NCBI GenBank assembly: GCA_017881285.1
Contig: JADGRD010000107.1
Coordinates: forward strand, 1-8,911
DNA length: 8,911 nt
Source: Pseudomonadota bacterium
Lineage (GTDB): Bacteria; Myxococcota_A; Polyangia; Fen-1088
Reading direction: 5' to 3'
Shown: positions 1 to 6,730 of the stretch, one piece after another
Layout: each line of letters opens with the position of its first letter
How positions within the stretch are numbered: the first letter of the stretch is position 1
The notes under the pieces: model-generated
The model's database searches: none
What the model was told of the DNA's origin: nothing
What the model saw: only the letters and a program-made list of their open reading frames with translations
Program-made: the position numbers and the translations under genes

Positions 1-22
1 TCTAGCACTTTCTCATCGCGTA

Positions 23-51
23 GGCTCCGGCGGGCTTTGCCCGCCGGAGCC
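23..51 (-). terminator. Perfect 13-bp GC hairpin downstream of the barrel-protein gene
   Basis: Positions 23-35 and 39-51 are exact reverse complements around a 3-nt loop, giving a 13-bp, almost all-GC stem. It lies about 40 nt beyond the stop codon of the minus-strand gene ending at 93, so it would form in that gene's 3' untranslated RNA. No T run follows on either strand, so it is not a textbook intrinsic terminator. It may act as a U-less terminator, as a 3' stabilising structure, or be one copy of a dispersed intergenic repeat. Confidence 0.5.
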
Positions 52-58
52 AGAGTGC

Positions 59-89
59 GGGAGGGTTTGGGAACCCTCCCAGGGTTCCC
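59..89 (-). other. Two mutually exclusive overlapping hairpins just after a stop codon
   Basis: Two stems share one strand. Positions 59-67 pair with 72-80 (9 bp, 4-nt loop), and 69-77 pair with 81-89 (9 bp, 3-nt loop). Both use bases 72-77, so only one can form at a time. The block begins four bases past the stop codon of the minus-strand gene and is followed by the 23-51 hairpin. The layout resembles a switchable 3' structure, but it could also simply be degenerate tandem copies of a GC repeat. Confidence 0.45.
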
Positions 90-92
90 ATC

Positions 93-1340
93 TCAATAAA
101 TCGCGACGCCGGCGGTGAAGAGCTCGCCGGCTTGCCAGCCGCCGTCCGGGCGGATCTTCGCGCTGGTGTAATCCGCGCGCAGGGTGAGCGCCAGACGCGC
201 GGTGAGCCCCAGCTCCAGCAGAAGCCCCCCGCCGACGGCGGTTCCGTTGCGGGTGCCGCCGGCCGCATCGTCGGCGTACTGGATGCCCGCGTGCCCGAAT
301 CCGCCCAGGTACAGGCGCCAAATACCGACGGGGAAAACCTGCGCTTCCAGGGCCAGGTTGTTGCGCGTGAACGACTTGCCCGCCGAGTCCGATCCACCCG
401 CGATGGACCAGCCGCCCAGCACGCCGACGCGATGATGCGGGAAGTAGCCGAATTGCAGGCCGAAGCCCATGCCGTCAGCGTCGAGGCTCGCGTTCGACGA
501 ATGGAACCCACCGATATCCATCTTGAAGGCGAATCCTTGCCGGTCGAGGGGCCGACGCCCGAGCCGCATCAGCCCCCAGCCCTCGTCGTCCATGACCACG
601 GCCTTGCTGGTGGCCTGCGCATCGGCCGCGGCGACCTCGGCGAGCGGCACCTCTTGTTCCTGGCCGTTGCCGTCCCGCAGGTGCACGGGCTGCCAGGGAT
701 ACATGGCCACCTCGCCGTCGTAGCGGGCGCCCTCGGTGGCGACCATTCCGACCGTGGCGGCCAGCGCGACCACGATCACCAAGGCGATGAGATCGTCCTT
801 GCCACCGCCACCGCCGATCTTGCCGACCCTGCCGGGCGTGCTGCCCCGCGGGGCCGGCGCCGACCGTCCCATGGCGCGGTTGGGGAGGCCGCGCGGTCCG
901 GGGCCACGGGCAAAGCCAGGACCTGGCAGGCCGGGTGGGAACGGTGGAACCAGGGGAGGGACCGGAGCAATCATGACACCGACGCCGATGCCGACGTTAG
1001 GCTCCACCCCGCCCTCGACGTAGCCCTCGGGTGGTGGGGCGCCGCCTTGATCATAGCCGGGCGCCGGCGCCGGCGGTGGCTGGGTCGTGTCGATGGCCTC
1101 GCCGCGCCGGTCGCCGAGATCCTGCACGACGCGCACGCGCTGGCCGCGCTGCTCGGGCGGGAGCTGCGCCAGGCGAGACAGCTCGGCACGGGGAATCACA
1201 TATTCGTTGGAGAGGCATCCGCCGCAGGTGTACGAGAGAAACGCGCCAAAGACGGCGAGGGCGATCTCCGGTTTTCGGGCGAAACGGGCCTTCTCAGCGG
1301 ATGGCAACACGCGCATGGGGCTCAGGCTAGCAGCTTTCAT
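93..1340 (-). CDS. Probable exported lipoprotein-like protein with C-terminal beta-barrel domain (unknown function)
   Basis: The gene encodes 415 residues of an unrecognised family. After a basic N-terminus (to about residue 24) comes a hydrophobic stretch (26-36) and a Cys-rich segment, TCGGC, with C39 and C42 as possible lipidation sites; the lipobox is not canonical because no Leu stands at -3. Residues 88-180 are low-complexity Pro/Gly/Arg. Residues 184-202 form a hydrophobic helix. From about 250 to the end, short alternating Gly- and aromatic-rich strands end in a C-terminal Tyr, as in outer-membrane beta-barrels. The function is probably structural or envelope-related; no catalytic motif was seen. 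Start is uncertain: ATG at 1340, ATG at 1316 (residue 9) or a GTG shortly after; none has a clear ribosome binding site. The gene stands alone, divergent from the next gene, with strong hairpins after its stop. Confidence 0.7.
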   Translation of the reverse strand: MKAASLSPMRVLPSAEKARFARKPEIALAVFGAFLSYTCGGCLSNEYVIPRAELSRLAQLPPEQRGQRVRVVQDLGDRRGEAIDTTQPPPAPAPGYDQGGAPPPEGYVEGGVEPNVGIGVGVMIAPVPPLVPPFPPGLPGPGFARGPGPRGLPNRAMGRSAPAPRGSTPGRVGKIGGGGGKDDLIALVIVVALAATVGMVATEGARYDGEVAMYPWQPVHLRDGNGQEQEVPLAEVAAADAQATSKAVVMDDEGWGLMRLGRRPLDRQGFAFKMDIGGFHSSNASLDADGMGFGLQFGYFPHHRVGVLGGWSIAGGSDSAGKSFTRNNLALEAQVFPVGIWRLYLGGFGHAGIQYADDAAGGTRNGTAVGGGLLLELGLTARLALTLRADYTSAKIRPDGGWQAGELFTAGVAIY

Positions 1341-1547
1341 GCCGCAGGTGCGCTGGGCATTACTGGTCAGGTTTTCGCCAGGTTGCGCCGTTCACTGAAG
1401 CCGCAGGCCCGCCGTGTGTGGCGTTCGCGCCACGCTCGACTGTCACGCTGATACGGAAACACAAATGGACTTCTTTGCCGGCGGCCTATTGCGGCGACGG
1501 GCAGACGACCTTACAGTGATAGTTGCAACGCAGATAGATTCCAGGTT

Positions 1548-1554
1548 GGGAGGA
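1548..1554 (+). promoter_or_regulatory. Ribosome binding site fixing the start at 1558
   Basis: A GGGAGGA sequence lies three bases before the ATG at 1558. The frame is open upstream to an ATG at 1414, but that start has no comparable site, and the upstream extension reads like translated intergenic DNA. This favours the shorter 102-residue product. Confidence 0.7.
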
Positions 1555-1557
1555 ACC

Positions 1558-1866
1558 ATGGGAATTGACGTACGCGTAGAAACTGAGTCAGGCGAAGTTC
1601 AAGACGAGGTTCTCGATGACCAGAACCTGACCGAGAAGCTGCTACCTGACCGAGAGGACGGGACGTCGCCCTGCTTGCGGTTCGTGGACCCCTTCGGCGA
1701 CACCCTGTTCAACCAGATCCAGATTCCGCTGGTGATCGTGGAGCTGGAAAAGCGCTTGCGCGGATCGGCGAAGCCGGAGGTCAAGGCGCATTGCGAGGCC
1801 ATCCTGAAGGTGCTCAGGGCGGCCACCGGGGAAGAGCACACCTACGTGCGTTTTTCGGGGGAGTAG
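1558..1866 (+). CDS. Conserved-looking small protein of unknown function
   Basis: The gene encodes 102 acidic residues with no signal peptide or membrane segment, so the product is probably cytosolic. It begins MGIDVRVETE, has a compact core CLRFVDPFGDTLFNQIQ at residues 39-55, then a probable amphipathic helix (57-90, rich in E/K/R/L) and a short final strand, HTYVRF. I recall similar core wording in small uncharacterised bacterial proteins but cannot name a function. The start is chosen on the GGAGG-type site just upstream. It is divergent from the barrel-protein gene. Its 3' end overlaps the convergent FlgM-like gene by 25 nt, and no terminator was seen between them, so the two transcripts probably overlap in antisense. 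Confidence 0.75.
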   Translation: MGIDVRVETESGEVQDEVLDDQNLTEKLLPDREDGTSPCLRFVDPFGDTLFNQIQIPLVIVELEKRLRGSAKPEVKAHCEAILKVLRAATGEEHTYVRFSGE

Positions 1867-2060
1867 GTCCCGATCGTCTTGACGAAGATCCGCAGGGCCA
1901 CGCGCCTCGGGTCCACCTTGTAGGCGCCCTGGGCGACGAGACGACGCAGTTCCTCGACTCGCACCTGCCGCGCGACAACTTCCGGGTGCGCGCTCGGTGG
2001 CGCGGGGATTCGGGCCTTTTGCTCTCGAAGGGCTTTGGACGGTGCCATAAACCCCCACAT
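1842..2060 (-). CDS. flgM: FlgM-like anti-sigma-28 factor
   Basis: The product is 72 residues from the ATG at 2060 or 68 from the ATG at 2048; a GGGGG run precedes the second and an AGGGA the first, so the start is unresolved. The C-terminal core, VEELRRLVAQGAYKVDPRRV followed by ALRIF, matches the FlgM signature: a helix ending in a G-x-Y-x-V-D turn and then a second helix. Known FlgM proteins bind FliA-type sigma factors and block core RNA polymerase binding until the FlgM is exported. The N-terminal half is short, basic and Pro-rich, fitting a disordered region. The gene lies 62 nt after a FliA/WhiG-type sigma gene on the same strand, its expected target and probable operon partner. It is shorter than typical FlgM (about 90-100 residues). 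Whether it is exported cannot be judged here. Confidence 0.75.
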   Translation of the reverse strand: MWGFMAPSKALREQKARIPAPPSAHPEVVARQVRVEELRRLVAQGAYKVDPRRVALRIFVKTIGTYSPEKRT

Positions 2061-2122
2061 CGGTCCCTGGGCCGGAACCTTGAGCCGATTTTGGAATTTC
2101 CACCGACTCAGCGAGTTAGGGA

Positions 2123-2812
2123 CTAGGCAGCGATCGTATCCTCGAGGACGGAGAGGGACTCGCGCAGGCGGCGTGTGGCCTCGCCGTGGATCTGGCAGAC
2201 CCGGGATTCGGTGACGCCCAGGACCTGGCCGATCTCCTTCAAGTTCATGTTCTCGCAGTAGTAGAGCGACAGCACCTGCTGCATCTTTTCGGGCAAGTCG
2301 TCGATGCCAACCACGGAGGAACCGGACAGCTTCTGCTGGCGGCGGTAGAGCTCGTCGACGTTGAGCCCGAGGGTGGAAGCCAGCTCCGACTGGTCGGGGG
2401 TGCGGCCGAGCTCGGACTCCAGCTTGCGGGTCGCGCTGCGCAGCTCGTTCGAGAGCCGGCGCATGTCGCGCGAGAGCGTGTCCCGCGCCCGCAGGTCGTC
2501 GAGCATGGCGCCGCGAATGCGGAACTCGGCGAAGGCCTCGAAACGATCAGCGCGCTTGGGGTCGTAGCGGTCGGCGGCTTCCATGAGCCCGATCACGCCC
2601 GCCGAAACCAGGTCGTCGATTTCGACGTGGGCGGGCAGGCGGCGCGCCAGCCGGCGGGCGACCTTCTCGATGTAGGGGAAGAAGCGCTCCCCGTATACCT
2701 TGCGTCGCGCAGCCAGCACCTTGGCGGAGGGCTTGCGCACGCGCTTCTTGGCCGCCTTTCCCGCTCGCTGTTTCCGTCCCGCAATCCGATGGCTGTGCTT
2801 CGGCTTGAACAT
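2123..2812 (-). CDS. FliA/WhiG-family (sigma-28-type) RNA polymerase sigma factor with shortened region 3-4 linker
   Basis: The 229-residue product redirects RNA polymerase to a specific promoter set, in flagellar bacteria the late flagellar genes. Region 2 is at about 43-120, with LPAHVEIDDLVSAGVIGLMEA and FRIRGAMLDDLRARD; region 3 is at about 121-160, with LESELGRTPDQSELASTLGL; region 4 is at about 171-218, with LSLYYCENMNLKEIGQVLGV and TESRVCQIH. Two oddities: only about nine residues (162-170) join regions 3 and 4, where FliA relatives have roughly 45-50 more, and the usual DWVPRS of region 2.4 reads DTLSRD. A Lys/Arg-rich N-terminus (1-31) is extra; a GTG at 2719 (residue 32) would give a family-typical start. 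A GGGGG run stands before the ATG at 2812. A FlgM-like gene follows, and a sigma-54-type promoter sits directly upstream. Confidence 0.88.
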   Translation of the reverse strand: MFKPKHSHRIAGRKQRAGKAAKKRVRKPSAKVLAARRKVYGERFFPYIEKVARRLARRLPAHVEIDDLVSAGVIGLMEAADRYDPKRADRFEAFAEFRIRGAMLDDLRARDTLSRDMRRLSNELRSATRKLESELGRTPDQSELASTLGLNVDELYRRQQKLSGSSVVGIDDLPEKMQQVLSLYYCENMNLKEIGQVLGVTESRVCQIHGEATRRLRESLSVLEDTIAA

Positions 2813-2824
2813 GCGAACCCCCAG

Positions 2825-2840
2825 TGCACCTCTCGTGCCA
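2825..2840 (-). promoter_or_regulatory. Sigma-54 promoter candidate before the sigma-factor gene
   Basis: On the minus strand this reads TGGCACGAGAGGTGCA. It has GG and GC exactly ten bases apart and differs from the sigma-54 consensus TGGCACG-N4-TTGCW only at the first T of the -12 block. Transcription would start near 2814, only two bases before the ATG at 2812. That implies either a nearly leaderless message or translation from a later start such as the GTG at 2719. Known flagellar cascades often drive fliA from sigma-54 or other intermediate-class promoters, which fits the neighbouring gene. Confidence 0.6.
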
Positions 2841-2928
2841 TGAGGAAGGTCGCGCTAACCCCGCCATCTGGCTCACCCTCGTATTGGACGTGGTCTCCGA
2901 TCGTCAGACGAATGACGTCAGTCTGGCC

Positions 2929-2943
2929 GCTTGACCGTCAAGC
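2929..2943. promoter_or_regulatory. 15-nt palindrome, possible activator site
   Basis: The sequence GCTTGAC-C-GTCAAGC is a perfect inverted repeat with a single central base. It lies about 120 bases upstream of the predicted sigma-54 start, the usual distance for an enhancer-binding protein site. The Fis-type HTH protein encoded just upstream is an obvious candidate ligand. A perfect TGACGTCA octamer lies nearby at 2913-2920. The role is inferred from position and symmetry only. Confidence 0.35.
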
Positions 2944-2951
2944 AGGTGACG

Positions 2952-2969
2952 AAAAACGCAGGACCTGCG
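2952..2969 (-). terminator. Short intrinsic-terminator-like hairpin with T5 run
   Basis: On the minus strand CGCAG-GTC-CTGCG (2957-2969) folds into a 5-bp GC-rich stem and is followed at once by TTTTT (2952-2956). It lies about 30 nt after the stop codon of the regulator gene ending at 2998. The stem is short, so termination may be partial. Its presence suggests that the sigma gene downstream is transcribed mainly from its own promoter. Confidence 0.4.
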
Positions 2970-2997
2970 GCGGCGCTCGCGATGATTTTCAGGTGAG

Positions 2998-3450
2998 TCA
3001 GGCGACGGAGCGCCGGCGCAGCTTCTCGACCAGAGTGGTACGATTCATGCCGAGCAAGCCGGCGGCCCGGTTCCTGTTCCCCCCGGTCCGCTCGAGCGCC
3101 TGGCCAATCAGGCGGTCCTCCAGCTCGGAGAGAAGGGTGCGGAGATCCACGCCATGCGGCGGGAGATCGAGGATGGCCGGGGGCCGGGCATTTCCCTCCG
3201 CGCGCAGACTGGCGGGCAGGTCGCACACCGCGACGCCCCGCTGGGCAGCGGCGGCGCGAATAGCGTGGAACGCCTCCGGCGGCAAGCCGAGCGATACCAC
3301 GCAGAGGCCGAAGACCTCCGCGGAGAGCGCGGTCAGCGCTTGCGCGACGTTCTCCGCTGGGGTGCAATCGTGTCCAAGCGCGGAGGTCACGCGCAGGAAG
3401 GCCTCTCGGGTCGACCGGTCCTCCTCGACGATGAGTATGCGTACAGACAT
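2998..3450 (-). CDS. Degenerate receiver plus Fis-type HTH regulator, FleQ/FlrC-like tail without AAA+ domain
   Basis: The product is 150 residues from the ATG at 3450 (ATG at 3465 and TTG at 3495 are alternatives; none has a strong ribosome site). Residues 1-85 resemble a response-regulator receiver: MSVRILIVEEDRSTREAF gives strand 1 and the acidic pocket (E9, E10, D11). The strand that should carry the phospho-acceptor Asp reads LCVVSLGLPP, with S53 at that place, and the domain is short. Residues 93-146 match the C-terminus of sigma-54 enhancer-binding proteins: LDLPPHGVDLRTLLSELED followed by a Fis-type HTH with GGNRNRAAGLLGMNRTTLVE. The ATPase domain that contacts sigma-54 is missing, so the product cannot by itself open sigma-54 promoters. 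It may bind DNA as a phosphorylation-independent repressor, co-activator or antagonist. It is upstream of the sigma and FlgM-like genes on the same strand. Confidence 0.75.
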   Translation of the reverse strand: MSVRILIVEEDRSTREAFLRVTSALGHDCTPAENVAQALTALSAEVFGLCVVSLGLPPEAFHAIRAAAAQRGVAVCDLPASLRAEGNARPPAILDLPPHGVDLRTLLSELEDRLIGQALERTGGNRNRAAGLLGMNRTTLVEKLRRRSVA

Positions 3451-3585
3451 TCTCGAGAATCGCATCGGCGGAATGGACCTGGGTCTGAAGCCCAAGACGC
3501 GTGCGCCTCATCACGGTGAAGGGGAGGGCCGCGCCCAGGGTCGCCGGCGACGCCGCGGCCCAGATGCTAGTTCGGACAAGGGGCC

Positions 3586-3677
3586 ATTCGGGAGAGCGGC
3601 GCTCGGCTTCCTCGGGCGGGATGGGGACGACCCCTCGGCGGCCGCATGCCAACGGCCGCGCTACGCGCGTCCATGGC
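3586..3677 (+). repeat. Mosaic repeat element, copy 1
   Basis: The left end (3586-3606, 21 nt) is the exact reverse complement of 4082-4102. The right end (3648-3677, 30 nt) is the reverse complement of 3995-4024 with one mismatch. The core between them differs from that of copy 2: 3614-3631 (GGGCGGGATGGGGACGAC) recurs inverted at 3791-3808. No transposase or terminal target duplication was seen. It is probably a non-coding dispersed element. Confidence 0.7.
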
Positions 3678-3703
3678 ACGCTCGGCTTCTGGGGCCTCCC
3701 GCG

Positions 3704-3718
3704 ACCAGCTGAGCTGGT
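3704..3718. repeat. 15-nt palindrome
   Basis: ACCAGCT-G-AGCTGGT is a perfect inverted repeat with one central base. It lies between repeat copy 1 and the larger hairpin at 3734-3776. It could be an operator or a small RNA hairpin (6 bp, 3-nt loop); nothing nearby decides. Confidence 0.35.
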
Positions 3719-3733
3719 AGCCGGCCCCGTCCC

Positions 3734-3776
3734 GAACTCGCTGGCAACCGAGCGCGGACGCTCGGTGCGCGAGTTC
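3734..3776. repeat. Long two-stem hairpin
   Basis: The outer arms GAACTCG (3734-3740) and CGAGTTC (3770-3776) pair over 7 bp. The inner arms ACCGAGCG (3747-3754) and CGCTCGGT (3759-3766) pair over 8 bp around a 4-nt loop, with an asymmetric 6/3 internal loop between the stems. No T run follows. It may be a structured RNA element or part of the mosaic repeat. Confidence 0.45.
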
Positions 3777-3790
3777 TACGCCGCCTCGGA

Positions 3791-3808
3791 GTCGTCCCCA
3801 TCCCGCCC
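3791..3808 (-). repeat. Isolated inverted copy of the copy-1 core module
   Basis: GTCGTCCCCATCCCGCCC is the exact reverse complement of 3614-3631 in repeat copy 1. In both places, read in the same orientation, a GCCGCC-type motif precedes the module and a GCCGAGC lies a few bases after it. This suggests a decayed copy of the whole element, not a chance match. Confidence 0.55.
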
Positions 3809-3900
3809 GCGCGCCGAGCTTGCATTCGTGGCTGGAAGTGCGCTCGTCCAAATTCGAGCCGCGGGGAGGAGTTTTGCGGAAGTTGGCCCCTTTGCTAAGT

Positions 3901-3940
3901 CGGACGGCGCGCAGGGTGAGGAATGTGTCCCGACCGTCGG
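3901..3940 (+). repeat. Isolated copy of the copy-2 core module
   Basis: Positions 3914-3940 match the reverse complement of 4031-4057, inside repeat copy 2, with two mismatches in 27. The similarity continues to the left through a shared CGGACGG at 3901. The module carries GGTGAGGAATGTG. It is followed by a different hairpin (3954-3973), so only the core has been shared. Confidence 0.55.
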
Positions 3941-3953
3941 CGTGAGGAGCTGC

Positions 3954-3973
3954 TCCGGCCGTACGCGGCCGGA
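3954..3973. repeat. 8-bp GC hairpin with TACG loop
   Basis: TCCGGCCG (3954-3961) and CGGCCGGA (3966-3973) are perfect complements around a 4-nt loop. It lies between the isolated core module and repeat copy 2. No T run follows. Confidence 0.4.
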
Positions 3974-3994
3974 TGCCAAGCGACGACCGAGGAC

Positions 3995-4102
3995 GCCATG
4001 GACGCGCGAAGCGCGGCCGTTGGCGTTCGTCCGACGGGCGGGGCACATTCCTCACCCGTTGCAGCCGTCCGCTCGCCGAGACCGAGCGCCGCTCTCCCGA
4101 AT
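3995..4102 (-). repeat. Mosaic repeat element, copy 2 (inverted relative to copy 1)
   Basis: This has the same two end modules as copy 1 but in opposite orientation: 3995-4024 pairs with 3648-3677 (29 of 30) and 4082-4102 pairs with 3586-3606 (21 of 21). Its core, 4031-4057, is unrelated to the core of copy 1 and instead matches 3914-3940. The two copies form a large imperfect inverted repeat with about 320 nt between the arms. Confidence 0.7.
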
Positions 4103-4242
4103 CGCCGCAGTTGGATTTCAGAGGGCCTGTCGCCGCATTCACACTCCATCGAATTGGGGCCGCGGCGGTCCGCAAACGTGGGTGAATTTGCGACGCGTGT
4201 GACGCGCAGGCCATCGGGGCGCGGCCGCCAGGACGAGGGGAG

Positions 4243-4271
4243 TTGACCTTCCGCCTTCTTCCTCGCAAAGT
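4243..4271 (+). promoter_or_regulatory. nuoEF: Weak sigma-70-type promoter candidate for the nuo genes
   Basis: TTGACC at 4243-4248 is a good -35 match. After a 17-nt gap, CAAAGT (4266-4271) matches only three of six -10 positions. The predicted start is about ten bases before the ATG at 4287, leaving just enough leader for the GAGG ribosome site at 4280-4283. Transcription could instead arise further upstream in the repeat region. Confidence 0.25.
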
Positions 4272-4286
4272 CCTCTCCCGAGGTCC

Positions 4287-6148
<1,862 letters not shown>

Positions 6149-6152
<4 letters not shown>

Positions 6153-6730
6153 ACTACGTGCTGGCCGGTCCGAGCCTGCTCGACAAGATCGCCTTCGTGG
6201 TCCTGGCCGGATCCGTGCTCGGCTTCGCACTGCTCACCATCACGCGCAAGGGCGCGGTGGCGGCGCTCATGGCCCTGATCGGCGCCTTCTGCGCGATGGC
6301 CGGACTCTACGCGACGCTGTCGGCGCACTTCCTGGCCGTGTTGCAAGTCCTGGTCTACGCCGGCGCCATCATGGTGCTCTTCATCTTCGCGGTCATGATC
6401 CTCAACCGCGACGAGGAGCACCCCATCGCCCTGCGCGGCCTGTTCGTGCGCGCGGCCGGCGTCCTGGCCACGGGCTACCTCTTCTACCGACTGGCCTGGC
6501 TCGTGGTGCGCGAGCGGCGAACGGACGTGTTTTCCACGGCCATCACCCTGCCCATCCCCGAGTACGGCAACGTCGCCTCCGTCGGCCGTCTCCTCTTCTC
6601 GGATTTCCTCTTCCCCTTCGAAGCCATCTCGCTTCTGCTCCTGGTCGCGGTCGTGGCCGGCGTGCTCCTGGCCCGGCCGCCGCGCCCGGCGCGGTCCTCG
6701 CAGTCCACCGACGGCGGAGGAGCCACCTGA
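6149..6730 (+). CDS. nuoJ: NADH-quinone oxidoreductase subunit J
   Basis: This is a 193-residue integral membrane subunit of complex I, part of the link between the quinone site and the antiporter-like pumps. Five hydrophobic helices are visible at roughly 12-31, 37-56, 62-85, 98-120 and 155-175. The third carries the family signature VLVYAGAIMVLFIFAVMIL (68-86), including the conserved Tyr (Y70). The C-terminal tail (177-193) is short, Pro/Arg- then Ser/Gly-rich and probably cytosolic. The ATG overlaps the nuoEF stop (ATGA), with GGAGGG at 6135-6140 as ribosome site; its own stop overlaps the nuoK start by one base (TGATG). Translational coupling is likely. Length is normal for the family. 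nuoG, nuoH and nuoI do not precede it as they usually do. Confidence 0.93.

Larger units (their letters stand above)
3451..4286. other. Gene-free, repeat-mosaic intergenic region
   Basis: This stretch of more than 800 nt separates the divergent regulator and complex I operon. Open frames cross it on both strands, but their translations are Arg/Ala/Pro/Ser-rich, show no domain, and repeat the same phrases because the DNA carries inverted repeats. No frame has a convincing start with a ribosome site. What it holds is a set of inverted-repeat modules, hairpins and, at its right edge, a weak promoter for the nuo operon. Confidence 0.65.

Noticed and set aside
132..1451. Plus-strand 439-codon open frame opposite the barrel-protein gene
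   Set aside because: It is an antisense shadow. The minus-strand reading has a secretion-type start, alternating barrel strands and a C-terminal aromatic residue, while this frame shows none.
1414..1557. N-terminal extension of the small plus-strand protein from ATG 1414
   Set aside because: It has no ribosome site, contains a GC hairpin (1418-1433), and has a composition unlike the rest; a good GGAGG site precedes the ATG at 1558.
3575..3595. Sigma-54-like TGGCC-TTGT sequence on the minus strand upstream of the regulator gene
   Set aside because: The GG and GC spacing is wrong for a -24/-12 promoter, and it lies over 100 bases from the start codon.
2186..3712. Plus-strand 508-codon open frame opposite the regulator and sigma genes
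   Set aside because: It is antisense to two genes with clear family motifs, and its product is low-complexity.
3586..4102. CRISPR array or insertion sequence
   Set aside because: The repeats are inverted and few, with irregular spacing, and no Cas or transposase gene is present.
3501..4202. Plus-strand open frame of 233 codons in the gene-free stretch
   Set aside because: The translation is Arg/Pro/Ser-rich with no domain, has no ribosome site, and its phrases recur because the DNA holds inverted repeats. A minus-strand frame over the same DNA is equally open, as expected of GC-rich non-coding sequence.
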